DNA of 37,279 bases from a bacterium (lineage in GTDB: Bacteria > Patescibacteriota > Minisyncoccia > Sungbacterales > GWA2-42-14). The notes under the pieces are model-generated. The model did not search any database. It saw only the letters and a list, made by a program, of their open reading frames with translations, and was not told where the DNA came from. The DNA is taken from assembly GCA_030649305.1 (NCBI GenBank), contig JAUSFV010000022.1:1-37279 (forward strand), in the 5' to 3' direction. How positions within the stretch are numbered: position 1 is the stretch's first letter; every line of letters starts with the position of its first letter. Of the stretch, positions 7,849 to 15,315 are shown one piece after another. The position numbers and the translations under genes were made by a program.

Positions 7849-8031
7849 TCAGTCCTTATTTCGTAGCGAATCCAACGCCTTTTCATTTTTTCTCGCGGTT
7901 TTACAATCATGCCCTGACACGCAGTTCTCGCACAAACTAGCACCAAGACCACACTTAGGGCATCTGGGAAAAGCATAAACCGCCAATCGTTTGTCACACC
8001 CTACGCAGTTAATCTGAAATTCTCCGCTCAT
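7849..8031 (-). CDS. Small zinc-ribbon-like protein, 60 residues
   Basis: The ATG is preceded by TAGGAGGAAATA, a strong ribosome binding site. The protein has paired cysteines CVGC (residues 10-13), CPKC (24-27) and CENC (34-37), then HDC, as in a zinc ribbon or treble clef. The tail is basic and charged. I do not recognise a named family. Such small zinc proteins may bind nucleic acid or another protein; no partner is evident. It lies between the HU gene and tRNA-Gly, with its own terminator. Confidence 0.75.
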   Translation of the reverse strand: MSGEFQINCVGCDKRLAVYAFPRCPKCGLGASLCENCVSGHDCKTARKNEKALDSLRNKD

Positions 8032-8072
8032 TATTTCCTCCTAATTTCAAAGGGCTGTTTAATAAGTAAAAC

Positions 8073-8098
8073 AAAAATAGCACAGCCATGCTATTTTT
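8073..8098 (-). terminator. Hairpin downstream of tRNA-Gly
   Basis: AAAAATAGCA (8073-8082) and TGCTATTTTT (8089-8098). It is symmetric, and fits termination of the leftward tRNA-Gly transcript. Confidence 0.6.
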
Positions 8099-8104
8099 AC
8101 AATA

Positions 8105-8176
8105 TGCGGACAGGGAGAATCGAACTCCCGCCTGCTGCTTGGAAGGCAGCCATACTAGCCACTATACGATGTCCGC
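8105..8176 (-). tRNA. tRNA-Gly (anticodon TCC)
   Basis: A complete cloverleaf: 7-bp acceptor GCGGACA-type stem, anticodon loop CTTCCAA giving TCC, and a canonical T-arm (GGGAG TTCGATT CTCCC). The discriminator is A and CCA is not encoded. Confidence 0.95.
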
Positions 8177-8220
8177 GTTGCTTTCGTGATGCCACTATAA
8201 CAAATTATTCTCTAATATTC

Positions 8221-8253
8221 AAACGCCCCCGATTCAAATCGGAGGCGTTTTTT
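8221..8253. terminator. Bidirectional terminator
   Basis: AAACGCC...GGCGTTTTTT with an inner CCGAT/ATCGG stem. It lies just after the stop of the DUF5671 gene. Confidence 0.8.
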
Positions 8254-8268
8254 ATCTATATCATTATA

Positions 8269-9258
8269 TTATTGCAGTACATCCCTCATCTCTTTCGGCA
8301 CGCGCTCAAGCGTAAAATCAAAACAATTATTACCCTCGGTATGCGTCAAAACCTTATCAGAATCACCATACGGATTAAACGGATCGCGGGCTGGCGGCGG
8401 CGTAAATTTGTAGGTTGATTCCCCATCACTCCCGCTCGGAAGCGAAAAAGTGGCGCAAAGCTCAAACGAATTTTCGGTAAAAATGCGATACGGATACGGC
8501 GCGTCAGTTTCGGGGTCAACCGGAATCTGCGCAAACGCATCAAGTTTTTTTATATCTTCCAGCGTTGCCGGAAGGCCCAGTCGCATATCCCAGAAATTTC
8601 TCACCTGATAATAAATTTGCTGGAGATGCTGCGATCGCTCCTGATCAAACCGACGAAGCCGCTGAGTTTGTGGGGAGCCCACGATAAAAAATCCATACAA
8701 TACAGAAAATAAAACAAGGGCACTTACTACTCCCGCGAACACGCGAACATTCGGAATTGCTTTGCCGCGGATATCAAAAAGATAATACGCAAATATCACG
8801 CCCGCGATAAACAATACCGCCAAAACTTTCAAAATAAACCGGCTGGAAATCTCGCCCCCGAGGAAGTTATATAAAAGCGTTACCAGGTCAGTCACAATAA
8901 CAACAGCCGCGACAAAAAGCGTAAAATACGTAAGCCATTTCCTGATGCGGGACTGTTCCAGCGCGGGATGTCGCAAAAATTCCTGTTTCAAATAGCGCAG
9001 GGCAAAAAGATAGAGGGGGTATACAATAATGAGCGAAGCAATTGACCAACGCAAAGAAGATGAAAAGCCTTCATTATATAAATAGGGCGCTAACCGGTCC
9101 GGAAACCAGCGGTCAATATAACCGAATACAAGCGACCCAAAACTCACCGCGCTGATGTAGAGCGCGACAAAGGTAAACAGATGTAAAAAGATGTTTTTCG
9201 GGGCGCTTGGGGCTTCTGCACTATGAACCATATTGTTTTTAGAAGTTTGTTTTGCCAT
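8269..9258 (-). CDS. DUF5671-type membrane protein with extra C-terminal domain
   Basis: A 329-residue integral membrane protein. Five hydrophobic segments are visible (about residues 23-48, 68-90, 108-132, 138-162 and 172-196). The first part, with its FGYIDRWFPD and SLRWSIASLIIVYPLYLF stretches, matches the DUF5671 type often seen in Patescibacteria. After the last helix a soluble domain of about 125 residues follows, with NFWDMRLGLPATLEDIKKLD and a likely disulfide pair (CATFSLP and NNCFDF). That tail resembles an extracytoplasmic pseudopilin-like domain, but this is only an impression. The function is unknown. The gene is divergent from rarA across 32 bases and is probably nearly leaderless. 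Confidence 0.7.
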   Translation of the reverse strand: MAKQTSKNNMVHSAEAPSAPKNIFLHLFTFVALYISAVSFGSLVFGYIDRWFPDRLAPYLYNEGFSSSLRWSIASLIIVYPLYLFALRYLKQEFLRHPALEQSRIRKWLTYFTLFVAAVVIVTDLVTLLYNFLGGEISSRFILKVLAVLFIAGVIFAYYLFDIRGKAIPNVRVFAGVVSALVLFSVLYGFFIVGSPQTQRLRRFDQERSQHLQQIYYQVRNFWDMRLGLPATLEDIKKLDAFAQIPVDPETDAPYPYRIFTENSFELCATFSLPSGSDGESTYKFTPPPARDPFNPYGDSDKVLTHTEGNNCFDFTLERVPKEMRDVLQ

Positions 9259-9266
9259 ACTACTTT

Positions 9267-9274
9267 TATAATAT
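9267..9274. promoter_or_regulatory. Overlapping -10 boxes of the divergent DUF5671 and rarA genes
   Basis: The intergenic space is only 32 bases. TATAAT (9267-9272, plus strand) overlaps TATTAT read on the minus strand. Start sites would fall about 5-12 bases from the two start codons, so both mRNAs should be almost leaderless; neither gene has a Shine-Dalgarno. Confidence 0.5.
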
Positions 9275-9290
9275 CACATAACCAAAAAAT

Positions 9291-10565
9291 GTGTCAAAAG
9301 ACCTCTTTTCACAAAACGCCGACGCGGTGCTGAAAATCTCCGCACCCCTTGCCGAGCGAATGCGCCCGCAAGATTTTGATGATTTCGTCGGGCAGGAAAG
9401 CGTGGCAGGGCCCGAAAAACCACTTCGAAAATCCATTCAAAATGATACTCTACAATCGGTTATTTTGTGGGGTCCGCCGGGTTCGGGCAAAACAACATTA
9501 GCGCATATCATTTCACAAACAACTAAAGCGTTTTTCCAGCCGTTTTCCGCGGCAACCTCGGGGATTCCCGAACTTCGCGCCGTTATTAAAGACGCCGAAG
9601 AACGGCTGAAATTCCATAAACAGCGCACCATTTTATTTGTTGACGAAATCCACCGCTTCAATAAAACCCAACAGGATGCGTTTCTCCCGCACGTAGAACA
9701 CGGGACAATTATTTTAATTGGCGCCACTACTGAAAATCCATCATTTGCGATTGTTGCCCCGCTTATGAGCCGTTCGCTTCTTTTGGTATTGCATCCGCTC
9801 GCGCCCGAACATATCCGCACTATTATTGATAACACACTTAAAGATGCGAAGCGGGGATTCGGAAAAATGAAAATTGCGATAACCGACGGCGCAAAAGAAA
9901 TGCTCGTGCAATTCGCCGACGGCGATGCGCGTGTTGCGCTAAACTCGCTTGAGTTTGTGGTGATGCACACACTAGTCGGAAAAAATAATACTATTACGAT
10001 TGATGAAAAAATTATTGAAGACGCACTGCAAAAAAAAGCGCTCCGCTATGACAAAACGGGCGAGGAGCACTATAATGTCATTTCCGCATTCATCAAAAGC
10101 ATGCGCGATTCAGACCCGGACGGCGCCCTGTATTGGCTTTCACGCATGATTGAAGCGGGGGAGGACCCGCGATTTATCGCACGGCGCATGGTGATTTTTG
10201 CATCGGAAGATGTTGGGATGGCTGATATAAAAGCACTATTGGTGGCAAACGCGGTGTTTGATGCGGTAGAACGCATCGGCTTGCCCGAAGCGCAAATCAA
10301 TTTGGCACACGGAGTTGTATACTTGGCGCAAGCGCCCAAAGATAACTCAGCATACATGGGGCTCCTCGCCTCGCGTGAAGACGTACAAAAATATGGCGCG
10401 CTTCCTGTGCCGCTTCATTTACGAAACGCTGTTACCAAAATGATGAAAGGCCTCGGCTACGGCAAAGGATATAAATATGCGCATGATGCGCCCGATGCAA
10501 AAGTGATGCAAGAACATTTGCCGGAAAAATTGAAAGGGGGAAAGTACTATAAACCAAAGAAATAA
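9291..10565 (+). CDS. rarA: RarA/MgsA-family AAA+ ATPase (replication-associated recombination protein A)
   Basis: A clamp-loader-like AAA+ ATPase that acts at stalled replication forks with SSB. The 424 residues match the family. The N-terminus has PLAERMRPQDFDDFVGQE, then Walker A GPPGSGKT (about 61-68), Walker B ILFVDEIHRF (about 115), sensor 1 GATTENPSF and the MgsA C-terminal tetramerisation region (SAFIKSMRDSDPDGALYWL, EDVGMAD). The start is GTG at 9291; an ATG two bases earlier is out of frame and closes quickly. The gene is divergent from the DUF5671 gene. Confidence 0.93.
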   Translation: MSKDLFSQNADAVLKISAPLAERMRPQDFDDFVGQESVAGPEKPLRKSIQNDTLQSVILWGPPGSGKTTLAHIISQTTKAFFQPFSAATSGIPELRAVIKDAEERLKFHKQRTILFVDEIHRFNKTQQDAFLPHVEHGTIILIGATTENPSFAIVAPLMSRSLLLVLHPLAPEHIRTIIDNTLKDAKRGFGKMKIAITDGAKEMLVQFADGDARVALNSLEFVVMHTLVGKNNTITIDEKIIEDALQKKALRYDKTGEEHYNVISAFIKSMRDSDPDGALYWLSRMIEAGEDPRFIARRMVIFASEDVGMADIKALLVANAVFDAVERIGLPEAQINLAHGVVYLAQAPKDNSAYMGLLASREDVQKYGALPVPLHLRNAVTKMMKGLGYGKGYKYAHDAPDAKVMQEHLPEKLKGGKYYKPKK

Positions 10566-10643
10566 CAGCTTTGACACCGACACGAAGATATGCAACGAAT
10601 ATCGAAAGAACACTTCAATATTTAAAATGGGAGAGGGAGAAAA

Positions 10644-11153
10644 ATGAAGATCCGCGGTGTATTTTCTGCTCTTTTGCTCGCCATATTCATATCCGGAACG
10701 CCCGAAAGTGCAAGAGCCACGCATATTCATCGTGCAGAAACATGTTATCGCATCGTGAAAGCAGAGACATTTTACAACGCGTCTGGCTGGTTTCTGAAAG
10801 TCCAACTTCCGAGCGAGGCAAAGATAATCAATGATACGTTAGTAATCAATCTGCGAGATGAGCCTGTAGATATACGTATCGGCTATACCAACGTCGTAGA
10901 AACTAAAGACACAATCAAAAAAGTAGCCTGCCTCTTAACACAGTATCCGGATGAATACAAAAACGGAGCTGGGTATGTAATTTTCGTTCCAAGTTACTAT
11001 GCGAAGTTAGAATGGGTCCAAACTATTGCAAAGGCGGAGGTCAGTTATCTTATGTTGCAGCAAGGGATAAGCAACCCCCGCCATTATGACAGATTCTCTA
11101 AGCCGCATGATTATATTTTTCCCGACTCCCCGCGGTATCTCCCGGATAAATAA
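10644..11153 (+). CDS. Secreted protein of unknown function
   Basis: ATG follows GGGAGAGGGAGAAAA, a strong ribosome binding site. The 169-residue product begins with a Sec signal peptide (positive MKIR, hydrophobic GVFSALLLAIFISG, cleavage likely after SARA near residue 25). The mature part of about 145 residues is beta-rich at first (YRIVKAETFYNASGWFLKV, TLVINLRDEPVDIRIGY). It has two cysteines (YCR-region CYR and VACLL) that may form a disulfide. I do not recognise a family. It is a single gene with its own terminator. Confidence 0.7.
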   Translation: MKIRGVFSALLLAIFISGTPESARATHIHRAETCYRIVKAETFYNASGWFLKVQLPSEAKIINDTLVINLRDEPVDIRIGYTNVVETKDTIKKVACLLTQYPDEYKNGAGYVIFVPSYYAKLEWVQTIAKAEVSYLMLQQGISNPRHYDRFSKPHDYIFPDSPRYLPDK

Positions 11154-11161
11154 AAAGGCCG

Positions 11162-11185
11162 AGGCGCAATAAAGCGCCTTTTTTT
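11162..11185 (+). terminator. Terminator of the secreted-protein gene
   Basis: AGGCGC, loop AATAAA, GCGCCT, then a run of seven T. Confidence 0.9.
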
Positions 11186-11265
11186 CAACACAAAAATCTA
11201 TTTCTAAATTCTTACCTGTCCGCCTCTGGCGGAAGAACACCAGAATAGATTTTTCTGATGCTCCC

Positions 11266-11305
11266 TTTCTCATTCTCATGTTCTTAAGAACATGAGAATG
11301 AGAAA
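11266..11305. repeat. 40-bp perfect palindrome
   Basis: Positions 11266-11285 are the exact reverse complement of 11286-11305, with no loop. It lies between two convergent terminators. A second perfect palindrome of similar size is at 35559-35602. Confidence 0.9.
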
Positions 11306-11310
11306 ATAAA

Positions 11311-11336
11311 AAAACCCGCCTCTGGCGGGATTTCTA
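11311..11336 (-). terminator. Terminator of the plsC-pyruvate kinase operon
   Basis: CCCGCC/GGCGGG stem with TCT/AGA loop followed, on the minus strand, by T7. The stem uses the same CCGCCTCTGGCGG palindrome that recurs at 11218, 14381 and 25177. Confidence 0.85.
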
Positions 11337-11346
11337 TTTTATTTCT

Positions 11347-12165
11347 TTAGAGCGGATGATGCGCCCGCGATTTTCCGAGATGCGCCTCGGCCTCCACAAT
11401 AATTCGCTCCATCATCGCGACGGCTTCAACGGGGTATTCGCCAATCGCAGTTTCTTCGGAAAGCATCACGGCATCAGACCCCGCCATAATCGCATGTGCA
11501 ACATCAGAAACCTCTGCCCTCGTGGGGGTTTTTTCATGCACCATGGAGTACAACATCTGGGTTGCCGTAATCACTGACTTGCCCGCGTGATTACACTTTT
11601 TAATAATCATATCCTGAATAAACGGCACTTTCTCCGGAGGAAGCGATAACCCAAGGTCACCGCGCGCAACCATAACCGCATCCGCAACTTCAATAATTGC
11701 ATTAATATTTTTAACCGCTTCCGAGCGTTCTATTTTTGCAATAACGGGACGCTCAATGCCGTTTTTTTCCATAAGACGCTTCAGCGCTAAAACATCATCA
11801 GCATTTCCTACATACGAAAGCGCTACGTAATTAACACCGAGTTTTAATCCAAACGCCAAATCTTTTTTGTCTTTTTCAGTTATGGCAATCACGGAGCCCT
11901 CATGAAAATGATGTCCCCTAATATCTTCGTCGCGGGGGCCGGAAAGGTCTTGAATTATAAGAATGCGTTTCCCAAGCTCCTCCGCGATTTTTCGAACCCA
12001 ACGAAACGATGTTTCGTGCTCTTTGTGGGTGCCGTGGGAAAAATTAAGCCGTGCTAAATCCATGTGGCACTGCGCCATCTCGCGAATGACGGATTCATTT
12101 CTACTCGCAGGCCCAATTGTTGCTATAATCTGTGTGTTTGATGTATTTCTCATGTCTTTCTTCAT
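11347..12165 (-). CDS. pyk: Minimal pyruvate kinase (A domain only)
   Basis: Converts phosphoenolpyruvate and ADP to pyruvate and ATP. At 272 residues it is far shorter than the usual 470 or more. The barrel motifs are present: ATIGPAS, LARLNFSHG (R39, N41, S43), IAKIERSEAV (K144, E146), ARGDLG (D170) and ITATQMLYSM (T202). The B domain that closes over the active site is almost gone: the normal LDTKGPEIR is replaced by IQDLSGPRDEDIRG and, after about ten residues, the chain resumes at TEKDKKDL. The C-terminal regulatory domain is missing. Most catalytic residues remain, so activity is possible but unregulated. The ATG follows AAGGAGGTATA and overlaps the plsC stop codon (TAATG), indicating translational coupling. 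Confidence 0.85.
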   Translation of the reverse strand: MKKDMRNTSNTQIIATIGPASRNESVIREMAQCHMDLARLNFSHGTHKEHETSFRWVRKIAEELGKRILIIQDLSGPRDEDIRGHHFHEGSVIAITEKDKKDLAFGLKLGVNYVALSYVGNADDVLALKRLMEKNGIERPVIAKIERSEAVKNINAIIEVADAVMVARGDLGLSLPPEKVPFIQDMIIKKCNHAGKSVITATQMLYSMVHEKTPTRAEVSDVAHAIMAGSDAVMLSEETAIGEYPVEAVAMMERIIVEAEAHLGKSRAHHPL

Positions 12166-12884
12166 TATACCTCCTTGTCCGTTCCATAACGAATCGCCTC
12201 GGCGTTTGACTCACTATGCTCTTCGTACAATTCAGCAATCGCGGAACGAATGCATTCAGAATTTTCCACCATATCCGCGTCCGGCTGGAGGTATAGTGGC
12301 GTGCCCCATACAACAGATACTTTCTTCCTGCCAAATAAAAACGCCCGCCAACTTAAATACTCAATTCCGCAGATGGCAACGGGAAGTATCGGCGCTCCCG
12401 ATTTTTGCGCCAAATATGCCGCGCCAATTTTTACCGGATGCACGCCCGGCCGAAACCGAATACCGCCCTCGGGATAAATTGCCGCAACATATCCTTTGCG
12501 CAAGACCTCAAGCGGCTTTCGCAATGAGACATCAAGGCCGCTTCCTCGCCGTGTGGGATATGCCCCACAGAGCCACAATGTCCAACGCACGAGAAAACCA
12601 CCTTTCCAATTAGGAATTTCAAAAAGCCAATCAGCTGCAATGGCACGAGCGGGCAGAAGTCTAGAAAAAAACGGCAAGGCAGCCATAAGAAAAAAATGGT
12701 CCACATAACTTTTGTGGTTCGGAGTTACAATAAGCGGTCCGTAGAGATTTTCCACATTTTCTCTGCCGACCACACGCAACCGAAAAAAGAGCAACCCAAA
12801 CGTTGCATACGAAATGATACTCAAAATGTAAAAGATCAATCCGGCAATCCGCTGACTCCAGAGGTATAACCGCCATCGTTTCAT
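12165..12884 (-). CDS. plsC: 1-acyl-sn-glycerol-3-phosphate acyltransferase (PlsC/LPLAT family)
   Basis: Adds an acyl chain to lysophosphatidic acid at the membrane. The protein has 239 residues, with an N-terminal membrane helix (about 12-35). Motif I is NHKSYVD (residues 56-62, the H-x4-D catalytic pair), and motif III is YPEGGIRF, a variant of FPEGTR (E138, R142). Motif IV LPVAICGIE is present. It overlaps the downstream pyruvate kinase by one base. Substrate specificity cannot be read; some CPR bacteria with such genes lack a full lipid pathway and may use host lipids. Confidence 0.88.
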   Translation of the reverse strand: MKRWRLYLWSQRIAGLIFYILSIISYATFGLLFFRLRVVGRENVENLYGPLIVTPNHKSYVDHFFLMAALPFFSRLLPARAIAADWLFEIPNWKGGFLVRWTLWLCGAYPTRRGSGLDVSLRKPLEVLRKGYVAAIYPEGGIRFRPGVHPVKIGAAYLAQKSGAPILPVAICGIEYLSWRAFLFGRKKVSVVWGTPLYLQPDADMVENSECIRSAIAELYEEHSESNAEAIRYGTDKEV

Positions 12885-13225
12885 AAAGATTCTCCCGCAG
12901 GCCGGAATCCGTATCGCGCTTTATTATACACAAAACAAAGAAAAAAACAAGGTCTCAAAAATAATACGTGAAACCAAAACCACTCCGACTTGAATCGGAA
13001 TGGTTTTTTTCAATCGGGTCGCCGGGAGTGATCGTTGATACTTACCACAAGTTACCCGCCGTAATCGGATTGTCCCACACATATAACCGCATTACCGCAA
13101 ACGATACGGAGATACCGCAAGCGCTTCTGGTGCGGCTATTTATCTGGCGCAACCCCTCATTGCAATTTTTGGTCTTCCTTGATACGGTGGAAAATAGTTT
13201 TCGCACCTTGATAACAGGAGGATCC
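12885..13225. other. Intergenic stretch with terminator and leader, no gene seen
   Basis: Contains a bidirectional terminator (12976-13010), then about 215 bases ahead of the GAPDH-like gene. The GAPDH frame is open upstream to 12968, but there is no start with a ribosome binding site and the predicted extension has no family resemblance. Confidence 0.6.
12976..13010. terminator. Bidirectional terminator
   Basis: AAAACCACTCCGA pairs with TCGGAATGGTTTT, followed by T's on the plus strand and by an A/T-rich tail on the minus strand. Confidence 0.8.
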
Positions 13226-14311
13226 ATGAAAATACTTATCGTCGGTTTTGGAACCATAGGAAAACCGCTCGTACCATTGTTCTTAAAAACTCTTGAGGCG
13301 CTTACTATAGAAGAAATTATGTTCCATAAAAATACGCCAGAACTGGATTTTCGCGGTGGAATCGTCGATTTCTGTAGGGGAGGAGCAAAACTTGTAGTAT
13401 TCAAAGAACGATGGAGGGAATTTCAAGAAATCCTCAAGCCGTTTGATGTTGCCCCGACATATACCTTTGAAGAAGCCCTGGAGAGAGCCGATGTTGTCAT
13501 CGATTGTACCAAAGAAGGAATAGGACGAGCGCTCAAAGAAGAATTTTATACCAACTATAATAACGGAAAACGGGTCTTTGTAGCACAGGGAAGTGAAAAA
13601 GGATTTGGAAAACCATATGCGTTTTCTATAAACGACTCCGCCCTTCATCCTGAAAAGGACAAATTCCTACAAGTGGTAAGCTGCAATACGCATCAGCTGC
13701 TTTGTATCTTAAAAACGCTGGTATTCGACTACGAGGGTGGGGGAAATCTCATAAAAGCAAGATTTGCCCTTGGCAGAAGAGCGGCTGATATTTCACAAAG
13801 AATTTCAACTATCGGTATGGAGTTCAAAAAACCGATCCACGCAATATTCGGCTCGCATCAAGCAGAAGATGCCGACCGCATTTTACAAACTATGGGCATG
13901 AACAAACTTGATATCCATGCGCAAGCAATAATATCTCCCCAACCATTTATGCACTTTGTATCATTTCGTATAGAAATAAGGACCCCCATTTCTCATAGTG
14001 AAGTTGAGCGTCGCTTTAGGGAAAATCCCCTCGTTGCGGTAACCTACTGGCAAACAAACAATGAAGTATTTTCAGAGGGAAGAGATCGCGGTCACTTTGG
14101 AAGAATTCTGAATCAAACAGTAGTACATCTTCCAACACTTGAAGTAATTTCGAGGGGAAAAGAAATTGCGGGAATTTGTTCCACACCCCAAGACGGCAAT
14201 GCGCTTCTTTCGTCCATGGCAGCGACACTTTGGTCAAGAAGCCCAGAAAAATATCAGGAAGAAATGCGAAAGCACTTTTTCAATCCGCCATTCATATTTA
14301 ATGAAATATAA
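13226..14311 (+). CDS. Type II (archaeal-type) glyceraldehyde-3-phosphate dehydrogenase-like protein
   Basis: Probably oxidises glyceraldehyde 3-phosphate with NAD(P). The ATG at 13226 is chosen because AACAGGAGGATCC precedes it. The 361-residue protein starts with a Rossmann motif, MKILIVGFGTIGKPL (GFGTIG, residues 7-12). It then has ADVVIDCTKEGIG (89-100), which matches the DCTPxGxG motif of archaeal GAPDH, and VVSCNTHQLL with the predicted catalytic Cys153. The VFVAQGSEK segment fits the type II pattern of VxFQGGEK. It is slightly longer than archaeal enzymes (about 335-340). Together with gpmI and pyruvate kinase it suggests a reduced lower glycolysis. A different dehydrogenase activity within the superfamily is possible. 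Confidence 0.75.
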   Translation: MKILIVGFGTIGKPLVPLFLKTLEALTIEEIMFHKNTPELDFRGGIVDFCRGGAKLVVFKERWREFQEILKPFDVAPTYTFEEALERADVVIDCTKEGIGRALKEEFYTNYNNGKRVFVAQGSEKGFGKPYAFSINDSALHPEKDKFLQVVSCNTHQLLCILKTLVFDYEGGGNLIKARFALGRRAADISQRISTIGMEFKKPIHAIFGSHQAEDADRILQTMGMNKLDIHAQAIISPQPFMHFVSFRIEIRTPISHSEVERRFRENPLVAVTYWQTNNEVFSEGRDRGHFGRILNQTVVHLPTLEVISRGKEIAGICSTPQDGNALLSSMAATLWSRSPEKYQEEMRKHFFNPPFIFNEI

Positions 14312-14326
14312 GTAACACGTGAAACT

Positions 14327-14358
14327 AAAACCGCACCACATCTGTGGCGCGGTTTTTT
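14327..14358. terminator. Terminator after the GAPDH-like gene
   Basis: AAAACCGC..CCACA / TGTGG..GCGGTTTTTT stem and T-run on the plus strand. Confidence 0.85.
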
Positions 14359-14497
14359 CATTCGGGGTGCCGAGAATCGTCCGCCAGAGGCGGATTGCGT
14401 TTTGTAGCCGTGCTCAGCCGACTTCATCGGCTTGCGCTTCGGACAAAACGGGAAAACTCAATCTCGAACTATCATTAACAAGGTTAGAAATACAAAC

Positions 14498-14568
14498 TCG
14501 GGCTGCTGGGAATTGAACCCAGTCTACGTGCTCCCAAAGCACGTGTACTACCGGTATACTACAGCCCG
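14498..14568 (-). tRNA. tRNA-Pro (anticodon TGG)
   Basis: The acceptor stem has the C1-G72 pair typical of bacterial tRNA-Pro. The anticodon stem is CGTGC/GCACG with loop TTTGGGA (anticodon TGG). The T-arm is CTGGG TTCAATT CCCAG. The discriminator is A and CCA is not encoded. Confidence 0.93.
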
Positions 14569-14580
14569 GCAATTTCTAAC

Positions 14581-14639
14581 GGGGCAAGAAGCACGCGCCT
14601 GCCTGCCGCAGGCAGATACTACCAGTATACTACACCCCG
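14581..14639 (-). pseudogene. Truncated tRNA-Pro-like relic
   Basis: Directly upstream of tRNA-Pro on the same strand. The first 24 bases closely resemble the 5' half of tRNA-Pro (acceptor CGGGGTG and D-arm). The anticodon arm is CTGCC/GGCAG with loop TGCGGCA, whose centre reads CGG (Pro), but base 33 is G instead of U. The T-arm is missing before the closing CCCCG. A CTGCCTGC/GCAGGCAG palindrome makes up the anticodon arm, so a dispersed palindromic repeat may have replaced it. Confidence 0.55.
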
Positions 14640-14691
14640 ATATCTATCTTAATATGTTCCACGTGTTACGTGATGTTGTGAAACATGTTCT

Positions 14692-14803
14692 ATGCCATTT
14701 TATATATTTGTTTAATGTCTGGCACAAGCAACTTATAAACCAAGACAACCAAGGTGCTTGGCATACTCGTACCCGACCATGAAAGAATATATGGAGGGGT
14801 ATA
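14692..14803 (-). ncRNA. Copy 2 of the 111-nt RNA-like element
   Basis: Matches 7594-7704 without gaps (92 of 111 bases identical). The 25-29/52-56 stem is retained with a T-A outer pair in place of G-C. Here an extra hairpin (CCAAG GTG CTTGG, element positions 58-70) also forms. It lies between the tRNA-Pro relic and the end of yraN, so it is not in an obvious leader; this favours an independent RNA or a dispersed element. The strand is uncertain. Confidence 0.5.
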
Positions 14804-14814
14804 CGTGAAACAAC

Positions 14815-15189
14815 TTAAAGTATTACATTTTCAAAATGGTTGATTTTATGATTGCCATACTCATCAAATATAACAGAAATTACATCAATACGCCATTTTT
14901 GGTCTATTTTGTTCAAATCACGCTCAAGCAAATAGAGCTCTCCAAGTTTCTTAAGTTTTGAAAATTTTCGATGGTCCACGTGAAACTCCGGCAAAAAATA
15001 AACCGTACTTTTTGGCGTTCCGGTTTTTACCTCAACAAAGCATATTATTCCGTTCTTTTGAGCGATAATATCAATTTCACCTATTTTCGTGCGATAGTTT
15101 CTATCAAGAACGGCATAGCCCCCTCTAATGAGATATTCCTCGGCTATTTCTTCACCAGCATTCCCGAGATCTTTTGTTTCTATCGTCAT
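14815..15189 (-). CDS. YraN/UPF0102-family protein (endonuclease-like fold)
   Basis: The 124-residue protein (from ATG 15189; a GTG at 15219 would add ten residues) has the family pattern: GNAGEEIAEEYLIRGGYAVLDRNYR, then GEIDIIAQKNGIICFVEVKTG. The E...D...EVK set is the catalytic signature of restriction-endonuclease-like nucleases. The second half has KFSKLKKLGELYL and WRIDVISVIF. The family is widespread; its role is unclear, with DNA or RNA processing suggested. Several CACGTG-containing sites lie in and near the gene. Confidence 0.88.
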   Translation of the reverse strand: MTIETKDLGNAGEEIAEEYLIRGGYAVLDRNYRTKIGEIDIIAQKNGIICFVEVKTGTPKSTVYFLPEFHVDHRKFSKLKKLGELYLLERDLNKIDQKWRIDVISVIFDEYGNHKINHFENVIL

Positions 15190-15263
15190 ATTGAATGTTT
15201 CACGTGTTACCTGTTTCACAATTTTTAGTTTGTTAACTTGTCGTTGATATGTCGTTTATATAT

Positions 15264-15306
15264 TGGGCAGTGAAGGAATCGGGCCTTCGCTCTCTACAAC
15301 TTGCCC
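15264..15306 (-). pseudogene. tRNA-derived minihelix (acceptor plus T-arm only)
   Basis: A 43-base element: GGGCA pairs with TGCCC, and a perfect 5-bp T-stem GAAGG/CCTTC has a 7-base loop CCCGATT that keeps C56, G57 and A58. The anticodon arm is absent. It is third in a row after tRNA-Val and the D-armless element, on the same strand and with similar GGGC acceptor ends. It is either a decayed tRNA copy or a functional tRNA-like RNA. Confidence 0.5.
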
Positions 15307-15315
15307 GCCAAAATT

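Noticed and set aside
12968-13225. Upstream extension of the GAPDH-like frame
   Set aside because: Starts inside a terminator, no ribosome binding site, and the Rossmann motif begins right at the ATG with AGGAGG at 13226.
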